NCBI GenBank assembly: GCA_903859715.1
Contig: CAIONS010000062.1
Location: 1 to 64,000 of the forward strand
Source of the DNA: an uncultured Opitutia bacterium
GTDB lineage: Bacteria; Verrucomicrobiota; Verrucomicrobiia; Opitutales; Opitutaceae
Reading direction: 5' to 3'
DNA: 64,000 nt
The notes below the pieces were generated by a model. It did no database searches. It was not told the DNA's origin and worked only from the letters and a program-made list of their open reading frames with translations. Made by a program: the position numbers and the translations under genes. Each line of letters begins with the position of its first letter. Within the stretch, counting starts at the first letter, position 1. Positions 8,451 to 16,845 of the stretch are shown in pieces.

Positions 8451-8816
8451 ATGAACGCCCTGAAAATCTACACCTACGCCAACTGCGACACCTGCCGGAA
8501 GGCGGTGAAGTGGCTGCGCGCGCACGGACTGGCCTTCGATGAGCGGCCGATTCGCGAGACGCCGCCGTCGCTGACGGAATTGAAGACGATGCTGGCGGCG
8601 CAGGGCGGTGAACTGCGGCGGCTGTTCAACACGTCGGGCAAGGATTACCGGGAGCAGAAGCTGGGTGAAAAACTGCCGGCGCTGAGCCCGGCGGCAGCGC
8701 TCGGGTTGCTCGCGGGCAATGGCAACCTGGTGAAACGGCCGTTCCTGCTGGGCGCGGGCGTGGCGCTGACAGGCTTTGACGAACCGGCCTGGAGTGTGGC
8801 ACTGTCGAAGGAATGA
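8451..8816 (+). CDS. Spx/ArsC family (glutaredoxin-like) protein
   Basis: 121 residues. The N-terminal redox motif TYANCDTCRKAVKWL gives Cys-Asp-Thr-Cys, followed by the family's FNTSGKDYRE and LVKRPFLL blocks. This is the Spx/MgsR/YffB side of the arsenate reductase family. It lacks the clear Arg set of true arsenate reductases as far as I can judge, so a general thiol-redox or regulatory role is likelier than arsenate reduction. Its stop overlaps the next start (ATGA). Confidence 0.88.
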   Translation: MNALKIYTYANCDTCRKAVKWLRAHGLAFDERPIRETPPSLTELKTMLAAQGGELRRLFNTSGKDYREQKLGEKLPALSPAAALGLLAGNGNLVKRPFLLGAGVALTGFDEPAWSVALSKE

Positions 8817-9064
8817 AATCCACCGACCCGCTCCGCGATACTGTGCGCTGGCTTGCCGCGCACACACGCTTTCCCGCGAGCCGGCTCGAAACCCGCTCGG
8901 AAGTTTTGCTCTGCGTGGCCGCCCTGGCCGCCGCGGAGGAAGCGGAGGAACGCCAGCGTCACCTGATCCAGAGCCGCGACCCCGCCCAGACCTCGGCCCT
9001 GCGGGCCCACGGGCTGCGCCGCTCCCAGGTCCACTACAAGTGCGACAACAGCGCGAAGGTCTGA
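8813..9064 (+). CDS. Hypothetical protein coupled to the Spx/ArsC gene
   Basis: 83 residues beginning MKSTDPLRDTVRWLAAHT, overlapping the upstream gene by four bases, which argues for translational coupling. It is charged and helical (AALAAAEEAEERQRHLIQ), with no signal peptide or membrane segment. The end reads VHYKCDNSAKV with a single Cys that could be a redox target of its partner. I do not recognise the family. Confidence 0.6.
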   Translation: MKSTDPLRDTVRWLAAHTRFPASRLETRSEVLLCVAALAAAEEAEERQRHLIQSRDPAQTSALRAHGLRRSQVHYKCDNSAKV

Positions 9065-9078
9065 CCGCCGCGGGGCGG

Positions 9079-9290
9079 CGGAAATCCGAAGGGAGAAATC
9101 CGAAATTCGAGGGAATCGCTGGTGGACGGATTTGGATGTGGAACTCAGGAAATCAGGAATCGGATCGAATGGCCTGCCTCCAGATTTCCTGAGTTCCACA
9201 TAAAAATCTCCTCCCATAGGAAGACTGAGAGTTTGCGAGATTTGAACCTTCTTTCGAATTTCGGATTTCCACCTTCGAATTTTCAGCCGG
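9079..9290. repeat. Family H arms enclosing a family E palindrome
   Basis: GGAAATCCGAAGG / GAAATCCGAAATTCG at 9079-9112 is mirrored by TTTCGAATTTCGGATTTCC and CTTCGAATTTT at about 9252-9288. Between them lies family E copy 2 (9136-9201). This occupies almost all of the 9065-9342 gap; no gene is seen. Confidence 0.8.
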
Positions 9291-9342
9291 CCGCTGTTTC
9301 CTTGTAACTTCCCGCCCGCGGCCGGGTTTTAGGGTACAACCT

Positions 9343-10284
9343 ATGAAAGCCCACACTCTGTTCCTCGCGGCCGGCTTGCTGGCCCTGGCTCCCTTGTCTG
9401 CGTTCGCCAAAATCGAGCGCACGGTCGAAAAGACCTTCACGGTCCAGCCCGGCGGCCTGCTAAAGGTCGAAACCCAGGGCGGTGACATCCATGTCCTGAC
9501 CTCGTCCGATGCGACCGTGAAGGTCGTGGTCCGCGAGAAGATCAAGGCCAGTTCCGACGCGGAGGCGGACGAGATTCTCCAGAAGCTCTCGCTGACCATC
9601 GAGCAGCAGGGCAATGGCGTCCTGGCGGCCGCGGCCTACGAGAAGGAAGGTTCCGGTTTTCACTTCGGCTCATGGCCGCCGGTGCAGGTGGACTTTACTG
9701 TGACCGTGCCCGCGAACTATAATGTCGAGCTCAAGACCTCTGGTGGCGATGTCACGGTGGGTGACCTGCAGGGCAAGGTGACCGCGCGCACCTCGGGCGG
9801 AGACATCACGCTCGGCAAGATCGCGGGCGAGATCCATGCCACCACCTCGGGTGGCAATGTGCGCCTTGAGGAAGGCCTGGCCGAGGTGAAGCTTGGCACG
9901 TCGGGCGGCGACATCCGCGTGGGCCGCGCCGTTGGCCCCACGGATCTGGACACTTCAGGCGGCAACATCGAAATCAAGTCGGTGGAGAACGTGCTGCATG
10001 CCTCGACGAGCGGTGGCGACGTCAGTGCCGGCATCGCCGGCGCGCTCAAGGGCGACTGCAAGCTCGGCACGTCGGGTGGCCGCGTGCGCGTGAAGGTGGA
10101 CAAGGGCGTGAGCTTCGATCTCGACGCCTCGACGAGCGGCGGCGAAGTGGATGCAGCCGGGCTGACCATTACGATCGAACGGGGCGGCTCGGGCAAAAGC
10201 CGGCTCGCGGGCAAGGTCAATGGCGGCGGACCGTTGCTGAAGCTCCGCTCCAGCGGTGGCGACGTCAGCGTCGAGACGCGCTGA
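9343..10284 (+). CDS. DUF4097 family beta-strand repeat protein, exported
   Basis: 313 residues with a signal peptide (MKAHTLFLAAGLLALAPLSAFA). After residue 125 it consists of short repeated beta units built on TSGGDV / TSGGNI (about ten copies), the pattern of the DUF4097 adhesin-like right-handed beta fold. The N-terminal part (ERTVEKTFTVQPGGLLKVET) is the usual entry to this domain. It probably sits in the periplasm or envelope. Role in the cell is not known; members are often near stress-response genes, which are not seen here. Confidence 0.88.
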   Translation: MKAHTLFLAAGLLALAPLSAFAKIERTVEKTFTVQPGGLLKVETQGGDIHVLTSSDATVKVVVREKIKASSDAEADEILQKLSLTIEQQGNGVLAAAAYEKEGSGFHFGSWPPVQVDFTVTVPANYNVELKTSGGDVTVGDLQGKVTARTSGGDITLGKIAGEIHATTSGGNVRLEEGLAEVKLGTSGGDIRVGRAVGPTDLDTSGGNIEIKSVENVLHASTSGGDVSAGIAGALKGDCKLGTSGGRVRVKVDKGVSFDLDASTSGGEVDAAGLTITIERGGSGKSRLAGKVNGGGPLLKLRSSGGDVSVETR

Positions 10285-10316
10285 ACGATTCAGTCGTTAC
10301 GCGGGCGATGGCCCCA

Positions 10317-10385
10317 GTAGCGGCCGACGTAAGGAGGCTGGTTCAACATCGACGCTCAAACCAGCCTCCTTGCGTCGGCTGCTAC
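10317..10385. repeat. Family C palindrome, copy 1
   Basis: GTAGCGGCCGACGTAAGGAG at the left, mirrored at the right to GGCTGCTAC. It lies between convergent genes and may act as a bidirectional terminator. Confidence 0.88.
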
Positions 10386-10405
10386 TAACTGGAGAATCTC
10401 GAACC

Positions 10406-12007
10406 TTAATGCTCGTTTCCGGCCGACGACTTTCGCCGGTAGAGCTGGTACTGCGCCTCGAACTCGTTCCACGGCCGGCCCGGCAGGATGGAGATGGCGT
10501 CGAGCTGGGGTGAGGCGTCCCAGCTTTGCACAAGCGCGTAATCATTCAGCACCGGATGCTGACTGAATTCCGGCCGGGCGGCTTCCACGGGCCGCAGCAC
10601 GATCCAAGTCGGTTTCAATTTCGCGATCAGCGCAGCATAGCTCTTGGCGCCGCCCCGGACGGCGGCCACGACTTCTGGCGAACTCAGGCCGGGAAAATCG
10701 TAGGTTTTCAGCCGGGAGTAATAGCCGATGTAGCCGAGCGGCTCGAGAAAGACGGTGTCACCCGGCGCGGCGTGCAGCCGGAGCCAGTCGCCGACGGGAC
10801 GACGCGCGCCGTTTTCCACCACGGTCTGCTGCATCCGCATCTGCCACGCAGAGGCGACCCACTGGGCCGCTTGCAACACCACGATGAATCCGCACGCCAG
10901 GCGGATCGCGACCTTGAGCCAGGCCCGCGAGGCGACCACCGCCCGAGTGTAAACGTGATCGGCGGCGAACGCGAGGGCGAGGGAAGCCAGCACGCTCCAC
11001 GGGGGATTGTACCACGGGAAAAGGATGATCGCGCAGAGGTAGAACATGCCCAGAAACACCGCGAGCGACAGCCGCCGTCCCACGGCCGGCCACCCCGGCA
11101 CGAGCCACGCAAAGGCGGCGATCACCGTGAGGACATGGGCAAATTGAGTGAGCGCCGGCGGCCAGCCGCCGAAAATCCAGTAGGTTGGCAGAAAGAGATC
11201 GAGGAGGGCGGATTGTCCGGTGAACACCTGCCACGGCAGGTACAGCAGGTCCCGGAGATGAACCGGCGGCGTGTAGGCGGCCTTCGCGATGATGGTGTGC
11301 GGCACCGGCGATCCGTAGTACCACCACGCCCAGATGAACCATGGGAGGTAGATCACCGCTCCGAAGAGAATCCCGCGCGCGAGCTGTGACCAAGCGGGGC
11401 GAAAAGCGGTTTCGCCGTTCTGGCGCGGACGGAACCAGACATGCGGCACGAGGAGGACACCCACGAGAATGAAGGCGTCGGGTCGCGTCCACATCAGTCC
11501 GCCCAGCGCGACCGCGAGCCAGCCCGCACGCGGACCGGCCGGCGCCTCGAGTTCGCTCCACAGCAGGAGCACAAAGAAGACGAGCACGGCGGTCTCCATG
11601 CCGTTGATGGCGAAATCCGTCAGCTTGGCGTCGGCCAGCATCAGGCCAAAAAAAACGAGGCGTCCGATCGCGCCCAGTCGTAAGGTGTCGGCGCGGCGCC
11701 AGACGAGCAGGACCGCGGCCGCGAGCAGCGCGGCGTTGATCAGGCGGAACAGCCACAAGGCGGCCTCCTCGTGGTCGACGCCGGCAATTCCGGTGCAAAG
11801 TGCGGGGAGCAGCACGCCCAGCGGGGAGGTGAACGTGTGCACGCGCTCACCGGGATTGAACACGAGTCCGTGGCCCTCCACCAGGTTCCGGCTGCTGCGC
11901 AGCGTGATGAAGTAGTCCTCCCACGCATGGCCCGTAAATCCAGCAAAGGCGAGCGGCAGAAGGAATGCCAGGAGCACGACAAGCCACTTGGAGCGGACGG
12001 AGAACAT
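10406..12007 (-). CDS. GT39/ArnT-like polytopic glycosyltransferase
   Basis: 533 residues with roughly ten transmembrane helices, starting MFSVRSKWLVVLLAFLLPLA. The first periplasmic loop has AWEDYFITLRSSRNLVEGHG with the acidic Glu-Asp pair, then LVFNPGERVHTFTSPLG, as in polyprenyl-phosphate-sugar dependent GT39-like membrane glycosyltransferases. A soluble C-terminal part (GDWLRLHAAPGDTVFLEPLG … PTWIVLRPVEAARPEF) follows. It probably transfers a sugar from a lipid carrier to an unknown acceptor at the outer face of the inner membrane. Start at 12007 was chosen for the membrane leader. Confidence 0.82.
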   Translation of the reverse strand: MFSVRSKWLVVLLAFLLPLAFAGFTGHAWEDYFITLRSSRNLVEGHGLVFNPGERVHTFTSPLGVLLPALCTGIAGVDHEEAALWLFRLINAALLAAAVLLVWRRADTLRLGAIGRLVFFGLMLADAKLTDFAINGMETAVLVFFVLLLWSELEAPAGPRAGWLAVALGGLMWTRPDAFILVGVLLVPHVWFRPRQNGETAFRPAWSQLARGILFGAVIYLPWFIWAWWYYGSPVPHTIIAKAAYTPPVHLRDLLYLPWQVFTGQSALLDLFLPTYWIFGGWPPALTQFAHVLTVIAAFAWLVPGWPAVGRRLSLAVFLGMFYLCAIILFPWYNPPWSVLASLALAFAADHVYTRAVVASRAWLKVAIRLACGFIVVLQAAQWVASAWQMRMQQTVVENGARRPVGDWLRLHAAPGDTVFLEPLGYIGYYSRLKTYDFPGLSSPEVVAAVRGGAKSYAALIAKLKPTWIVLRPVEAARPEFSQHPVLNDYALVQSWDASPQLDAISILPGRPWNEFEAQYQLYRRKSSAGNEH

Positions 12008-12089
12008 CACGCGGCGATGGTGAGGGGAGCGGGAGCGCGCACAAATAGTTTCTGGGCGGAGTAGGCATTGGGGCAGCCCTATCTCGTCC

Positions 12090-12242
12090 GTCATCCTGAG
12101 CGAAGCCGAAGGATCTCTGTTAATCTTGCGGGTGATTTCACCTTTGATTCGGACACTCAGGCATCGTCGCGGGAGTGTCGGTGGCTGGAATCGGCCTCGA
12201 GCGAAATGATCACAGGGATCCTTCGGCTTCGCTCAGGATGAC
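12090..12242 (-). repeat. Family A 153-bp element, copy 2
   Basis: Same arms as copy 1 with the internal hairpin reversed (TTCGGACACTCAGGCATCG). It lies in the divergent promoter region of the GT39-like gene and the M32 peptidase. The remainder of the 12008-12310 gap shows nothing recognisable. Confidence 0.9.
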
Positions 12243-12310
12243 GATTTGAATAAGGATCCGGCCGCGACATCGCACTGGCCAAGCCGGGTCGTTCTGTGCG
12301 AAATGGCGGC

Positions 12311-13822
12311 ATGTCTTCCGAAACGATTTATGTGGAACTGACCGACTGGATCAAACGTGTGCACGCCCTTGGCACGGTGGGTGAATTGCTCGGCTGGGAC
12401 GAGCAGGTGAACCTGCCTCCCGGCGCCGCCGAGCAGCGGGCCGGCCAGCAGGCGGCCCTCGCCGGCGCGCAGCATGCGGCGGCGAGCGATCCGCGCCTGG
12501 GCGAATGGCTCACGGCGCTGGAAAAAAACGTGGCGGCACTGAGCGACGACCAGCGGGCGGTCGTGAAGAATGCGCGGCGCGACTACGACCGCGCGACGAA
12601 GCTGCCGGCGGAGTTTGTGCGCGACAAGGCCGTGCAGAGCAGCCGGGGGTATCACGCGTGGGCGAAGGCCCGGGCGGCTGACGACTTTGCTGGTTATGCG
12701 CCGGTGCTGGCCCAAAACCTGGACTTCGCGAAACGCGAGGCGGTCTACCTCGGCTGGCAGGGCCGGGAATATGACTACATGATCGACCAATTCGACCCCG
12801 GCATGACGGCGGCGGTCATCGGGCGGCTCTTTGCCGAACTCAAAGGCGAACTGGTCCCGCTGGTGCGGCAGATCGCGGCCTCGCCGGTGAAGCCGCAGGC
12901 GGGTGCGCTGAAAGGATTCCCCGTCGAGGGTCAGCTGGCGTTTTTGCGCGAGGTCACGGAGCGGATCGGCTTTGACTACGCGCGCGGGCGCATCGACGTG
13001 TCGCTGCATCCGTTCTGCACGGGCACTGGATCCGATGTGCGGATGACGACGCGCTTCTCCGTGGACGAGCCGCTGCGCTCGCTCTTCGGCGCGATTCACG
13101 AGACGGGCCACGGCATGTACGAGCAGGGCCTGCCGGCGTCGCAGCTGGGCACGGCGCTCGGCATCAATGCGGGCATGGCGGTGCACGAGTCGCAGAGCCG
13201 CCTGTGGGAAAACCAAGTGGGGCGCAGCCGGGGATTCTGGCGGTTTTTTGAACCGCGGTTCCGCGCGCTGTTCCCGACCCAGACGGCGGCGATCTCTTCG
13301 GACGAACTCTACCTCGCGATCAATACGGTGGCGCCGACCCTTATCCGGGTCGAATCCGACGAGGTGACCTACAACCTGCACATCATCCTGCGGTTTGAGC
13401 TGGAGAAGAAACTCTTCACCGGGGAACTCGCGGTGAAGGACCTGCCGGCGGCGTGGCGCGCGGCGGCGCAGGAACTGCTCGGGCTGACGCCGCCGAACGA
13501 CCGCGAAGGCGTGCTGCAGGACGTGCACTGGAGCGGCGGGGCGTTCGGCTATTTCCCGAGTTACTGCCTCGGCAACATGCTCGCGGCCCAGCTCTGGTAC
13601 CGCGCCCTCGCATTGCGGCCGGCGCTGGAGGAAGAGTTCGCGCGCGGGGATTTTACGTGGCTGCTCGGCTGGCTGCGGGAAAACATCCACACACAGGGGC
13701 GCCGGTTCGACGCCCTCACGCTGGCCCGGCGCGTGACGGGAGAGGAACTGTCGCCGCGCCATCTCGTGCGCTACCTGCGCGAGAGATATGGCCCGCTTTA
13801 TGGCGGGAAGCTCGAAGGTTGA
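12311..13822 (+). CDS. Metallocarboxypeptidase, M32 family
   Basis: 503 residues from MSSETIYVELTDWIKRVHAL. The zinc motif is HETGHGMYEQGLP, with the third ligand in HESQSRLWEN, and the M32-specific block HPFCTGTGSDVRMTTRF is present, as is the C-terminal RYLRERYGPLYGG. Length matches family members of about 500 residues. It trims C-terminal residues from peptides in the cytosol. A GTG at 12296 would add five residues; the ATG at 12311 is preferred because of codon and homology. Confidence 0.94.
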   Translation: MSSETIYVELTDWIKRVHALGTVGELLGWDEQVNLPPGAAEQRAGQQAALAGAQHAAASDPRLGEWLTALEKNVAALSDDQRAVVKNARRDYDRATKLPAEFVRDKAVQSSRGYHAWAKARAADDFAGYAPVLAQNLDFAKREAVYLGWQGREYDYMIDQFDPGMTAAVIGRLFAELKGELVPLVRQIAASPVKPQAGALKGFPVEGQLAFLREVTERIGFDYARGRIDVSLHPFCTGTGSDVRMTTRFSVDEPLRSLFGAIHETGHGMYEQGLPASQLGTALGINAGMAVHESQSRLWENQVGRSRGFWRFFEPRFRALFPTQTAAISSDELYLAINTVAPTLIRVESDEVTYNLHIILRFELEKKLFTGELAVKDLPAAWRAAAQELLGLTPPNDREGVLQDVHWSGGAFGYFPSYCLGNMLAAQLWYRALALRPALEEEFARGDFTWLLGWLRENIHTQGRRFDALTLARRVTGEELSPRHLVRYLRERYGPLYGGKLEG

Positions 13823-13915
13823 AGTTCGAAATCCGAAACCCGGAAAAATGACCTGAGTTGGGAAATCACGGCTCGGCGATTCCTTCGGATTTCGAGTTTC
13901 CTTCTTAGAATTTAT
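13818..13915. repeat. Family H inverted repeat
   Basis: GAAGTTCGAAATCCGAAA is mirrored by TTCGGATTTCGAGTTTCC. It fills the gap between the M32 gene and tatD and overlaps neither coding core. Confidence 0.7.
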
Positions 13916-13922
13916 TTCTGCC

Positions 13923-14774
13923 ATGTCCCTGATCGATACCCACACGCACCTCGAATCCTTCGTGCAGGCCGGTACGCTGCCGGGCGCGCTGGCCCGGGCG
14001 CGCGAGGCGGGGTTGGACATGATGATTTCCATCGGAACGTCGCCAGAGGACTGGGCGCTCTATCGGGACTTGGCGCGAGAGCACACTGGTTTTGTACGGT
14101 ACACGGTGGGGCTGCATCCCTGCGCCGTGGAAGCGAATTGGGAGTCAGCGCAGGCGCAGGTGGAAGAGTTTTGGGGTAGGGCGCGACCGCTGGGCGCGCC
14201 GAGATCGAACGCGGCGGTCCCAGCGGTCCCGCCCTACCTCGAGCCGGTGGCCGTCGGTGAAATCGGGCTCGACCGGTTTCACCTGCCGAAGGATGCGGCG
14301 GAGGCCGAAAAGATTTTTGGATGGCAGCGCGCGGCATTCGCCGCGGGGCTGGGGTCGGCGAAGAAGCTGGGCTGTCCGGTCGTGATTCACTCGCGCGGTG
14401 CGTTCGCGGAGTGCGTGGAGATGATCGACGCCAGCGGCGTGGAGTGGGCGAAGGTCGTGTTTCACTGCTTTACGGAGGGCGAGGCCGAGATGGCGGAGCT
14501 GACGAAGCGCGGCGGATGCGCGTCGTTCACCGGCATCCTGACCTACAAGAGTGCGGCGAATGTCCGCGCGGCGGCGAAGGCACAGGGACTCGCGCGGCTG
14601 ATGATCGAAACGGATGCGCCTTATCTCACACCAATGCCGCACCGCGGAAAGCCGAACGAGCCGGCCTTTTTACGGCACACCGCGGAATTCGCCGCCAAGG
14701 AAGTGTTTGGCGTGAGCCCCGGGGAGCTGGCTGCGATCACGACCGCGAATGCGCGGAGTTTTTTCGGGCTTTGA
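13923..14774 (+). CDS. tatD: TatD family metal-dependent hydrolase with a repeat-derived insertion
   Basis: 283 residues. Metal-binding and family motifs are MSLIDTHTHLES, VGLHPCAVE, VGEIGLDRFH, VVIHSRGAF, VFHCFTEGE and IETDAPYLTP. Together they define TatD-type TIM-barrel nucleases/deacylases. Between the helix after VGLHP and the strand VAVGEIGLD there are about 21 extra residues (GRARPLGAPRSNAAVPAVPP) encoded by a palindromic element at 14176-14237. The insertion lies in a surface position and keeps the frame, so the enzyme is probably functional. Family members are usually about 255-265 residues, consistent with an insertion. Confidence 0.92.
   Translation: MSLIDTHTHLESFVQAGTLPGALARAREAGLDMMISIGTSPEDWALYRDLAREHTGFVRYTVGLHPCAVEANWESAQAQVEEFWGRARPLGAPRSNAAVPAVPPYLEPVAVGEIGLDRFHLPKDAAEAEKIFGWQRAAFAAGLGSAKKLGCPVVIHSRGAFAECVEMIDASGVEWAKVVFHCFTEGEAEMAELTKRGGCASFTGILTYKSAANVRAAAKAQGLARLMIETDAPYLTPMPHRGKPNEPAFLRHTAEFAAKEVFGVSPGELAAITTANARSFFGL
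14176..14237. repeat. Palindromic repeat inside the tatD reading frame
   Basis: The left arm GTAGGGCGCGACCGCTGGG and the right arm's complement GTAGGGCGGGACCGCTGGG match in 18 of 19 positions. The GTAGGGCG end is shared with family D intergenic elements. Confidence 0.85.
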
Positions 14775-14811
14775 TCGCGGGCGCGGAAGAACGGTATTCC
14801 AAGCCCAAAGC

Positions 14812-14896
14812 CGATCACGGAAACGCGGAAGAGTCGAAGCGCGGAGTCAGAATCCGGGAAATTCTGCGTTTCCGCCCTTTCGCGTTTCCGCAATAA
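14812..14896. repeat. Inverted repeat of GGAAACGCGGAAGAG type
   Basis: CACGGAAACGCGGAAGAG is mirrored by CCCTTTCGCGTTTCCGC. It lies between the convergent tatD and HPr genes. Confidence 0.7.
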
Positions 14897-14899
14897 GCC

Positions 14900-15199
14900 T
14901 TAAGCCTCGTCGAACTTGCGGACGAAGAGCTGGTCGAGCTCGTCGAGCATCTGCTGGGCATCGGCGCCGCTGGCCAGAAACTTGACCTTCGAGCCCTTGC
15001 CGGCCGCGAGCATCATGAGGCCCATGATGCTCTTGCCGTTCACCTGTTCCTCGTCTTTTTCCACGAACACGTCGGCTTTGAACTTGTTGGTGATGCGGAC
15101 AATCATGGCGGCAGGACGGGCGTGAATGCCCATCTTGTTCTGCACCAAAAGCTCCTTGATGAGCTGAGGGCTGGCAGGCGTGGTGTCGCTTTTGTTCAT
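14900..15199 (-). CDS. ptsH: HPr family phosphocarrier protein
   Basis: 99 residues. The active histidine lies in NKMGIHARPAAMIVR and the regulatory serine in VNGKSIMGLMMLAAG, both standard HPr motifs, so it could be phosphorylated by Enzyme I and by an HPr kinase. It carries about ten extra N-terminal residues (MNKSDTTPASP). No PTS permease or HPr kinase gene is in the window, so it may serve a regulatory PTS rather than sugar uptake. It is divergent from kdsB. Confidence 0.95.
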   Translation of the reverse strand: MNKSDTTPASPQLIKELLVQNKMGIHARPAAMIVRITNKFKADVFVEKDEEQVNGKSIMGLMMLAAGKGSKVKFLASGADAQQMLDELDQLFVRKFDEA

Positions 15200-15282
15200 G
15201 GAGAGGGAAAAGGAGAACCGGCGTAAATCCGGGATGAGAGCTCGGCTTGCAACCTAAAAACCAGATGCCAGTCTGTCAAAAG

Positions 15283-16029
15283 ATGACAGACACTGCAATC
15301 ATCGTGCCATGCCGGTTGGAGTCTACGCGCTTCCCCCGTAAGCTCTTACATAAGATCAAAGGCCGGCCGCTGCTGTCCTGGGTGGCGGAACGCATCGCCC
15401 GCCAGGCGCCCGAGTTTCCGCTCTATTTCGCGGTGGACCATCAACTTTTGCATGACTGCGTCGTCCAAGCGGGGTTCAAGGCGATTATGACAGACCCGGC
15501 GCATCAAAGCGGCACGGACCGCATCGCGGAGGCCAACCGGAGCATCCGGGCCGGGCAGGTCATCAACGTTCAGGCGGATGAGCCGCTGGTTTCGGGAGGA
15601 CAGATCCGGGCGCTGGCCGGGTTGCTGAAGGCCGGCGTGCCGATGGCGACCCTGGCCACGGCGTTCAAGACGGCGGCGGATTTTTCCAATCCCAACCAAG
15701 TGAAGGTCGTGATGCGGCAGGATGGCCGGGCGCTGTATTTTTCCCGCGCGATGACGCCCTATCCGCGGGAGCGCGGGGCCGCAATCGACGACGCCTGGGT
15801 GCGGGCGAACCCCTGCTTCAAGCATCTTGGGCTCTATGCCTACCAGGCGGACCTGCTGGAGAAATTTGCGAAACTGCCGCCGGGTCGGTTGGAGCAGATT
15901 GAAAAGCTCGAGCAATTGCGCGTGCTGGAGAATGGCTACGAGATCGCCTGCGGGGTGACCGAGGATCCGACGATCGGCGTGGATACGCCGGAGGACGCGG
16001 TGAAGTTCGAGGAGTGGCTTGGAAAATAA
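15283..16029 (+). CDS. kdsB: 3-deoxy-manno-octulosonate cytidylyltransferase
   Basis: 248 residues from MTDTAIIVPCRLESTRFPRK, the CTP-binding loop of the CMP-Kdo synthetase family. VINVQADEPLVSGGQI and the C-terminal block IEKLEQLRVLENGYEI and GVDTPEDAVKFE are diagnostic. It activates Kdo with CTP for lipopolysaccharide inner-core synthesis, which shows the organism makes a Kdo-containing LPS or related glycan. The start at 15283 fits the family; a longer frame from 15247 adds 12 unconserved residues. Confidence 0.95.
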   Translation: MTDTAIIVPCRLESTRFPRKLLHKIKGRPLLSWVAERIARQAPEFPLYFAVDHQLLHDCVVQAGFKAIMTDPAHQSGTDRIAEANRSIRAGQVINVQADEPLVSGGQIRALAGLLKAGVPMATLATAFKTAADFSNPNQVKVVMRQDGRALYFSRAMTPYPRERGAAIDDAWVRANPCFKHLGLYAYQADLLEKFAKLPPGRLEQIEKLEQLRVLENGYEIACGVTEDPTIGVDTPEDAVKFEEWLGK

Positions 16030-16108
16030 ATTCGAAGGTCCAAATCCGAAGTCCGAATGGCTCGAACCGAATAATTTCGGATTTTGAGCTTCTCCCTTCG
16101 AGTTTTCC
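16029..16108. repeat. Family H inverted repeat
   Basis: AAATTCGAAGGTCCAAATCC is mirrored by TTTCGGATTTTGAGC and CCCTTCGAGTTTTC, between convergent kdsB and the exported hypothetical gene. Confidence 0.75.
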
Positions 16109-16110
16109 CC

Positions 16111-16701
16111 TCAGAGCTTTTTGCTGTCCACGCTCGTGATCCACATCACCTCGCACGCTCCGCCGCCGGTGTCTTCGCGGGTGAGCGAGGAGCGCCAGCG
16201 GTAGCCATCGGTGTCAGTCACTTCGACGAGATAGCCGTCCATGGTGACGAGATCGTGGCGCTTCACCGCGAGCAGGCGGTCGCGGACGGCGCCGTCCGCG
16301 GGCAGGCAATGCGTGTTGGCGGAGTGGATCTCGATCTGGCGTTGGTCCAGGGGCGGCTCGCCGGAATAACTGAATTCGTACCAGCGGCCGGACTGGCTGA
16401 TCTTAAGCTCGTTGATGACGGAGGCGACCGACATGGGGCCCCAGCCAAGGGCGAGATCCACGGGGCCGATCTCGGCCGCGCGGTCATTGCGGTAGCGCTC
16501 CCGGCTGAGCACGACGGCGCTCACATGGTAGCGAGCGAGCGGGGTGATCGTGTAGTCACCGTGTTGAAAAGGCCGGGGCAGGCCGCCGGACGTCTGCACC
16601 GGGTCCCTGGCCGCCGGCATGCCGCGCCAGGCAGCCGCGGGCTCGTGAAAATAAAACCACCCGGCGGCCACGAGCACGGCGAGCGCGAGGAATTTTTTCA
16701 C
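16111..16701 (-). CDS. Conserved exported protein of unknown function
   Basis: 196 residues, GTG start, with a hydrophobic leader (KKFLALAVLVAAGWFYF). Conserved-looking blocks are HVSAVVLSRERY, GPVDLALGWGPMSVASVI, the NTHCLPAD region, MDGYLVEVTDTDGYRWRSS and RWRSSLTREDTGGGACEVMW. I recall similar small periplasmic proteins in Proteobacteria, with SANxH and SSLTRxDTGxGACE motifs, none with a known function. The anchor may remain uncleaved. Confidence 0.78.
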   Translation of the reverse strand: MKKFLALAVLVAAGWFYFHEPAAAWRGMPAARDPVQTSGGLPRPFQHGDYTITPLARYHVSAVVLSRERYRNDRAAEIGPVDLALGWGPMSVASVINELKISQSGRWYEFSYSGEPPLDQRQIEIHSANTHCLPADGAVRDRLLAVKRHDLVTMDGYLVEVTDTDGYRWRSSLTREDTGGGACEVMWITSVDSKKL

Positions 16702-16762
16702 CGGGACGGTGTCGGGGAAAACGCCGGGCGAGGCAAGCCATCGGCGGGAGAAGGTGACTCAC

Positions 16763-16831
16763 GTAGCAGCCGACATAAGGAGGCTGGATCGGAATCTATC
16801 GCCAACCCAGCCTCCTTACGTCGGCTGCTAC
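16763..16831. repeat. Family C palindrome, copy 2
   Basis: GTAGCAGCCGACATAAGGAG mirrored to CCTCCTTACGTCGGCTGCTAC-type right arm. 69 bp, between the exported protein and carA. Confidence 0.9.
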
Positions 16832-16845
16832 CGGCTGAAGGCAGC

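Noticed and set aside
12233-14032. 599-codon frame antisense to the M32 peptidase
   Set aside because: Contains no motif and overlaps the zinc-peptidase gene completely.
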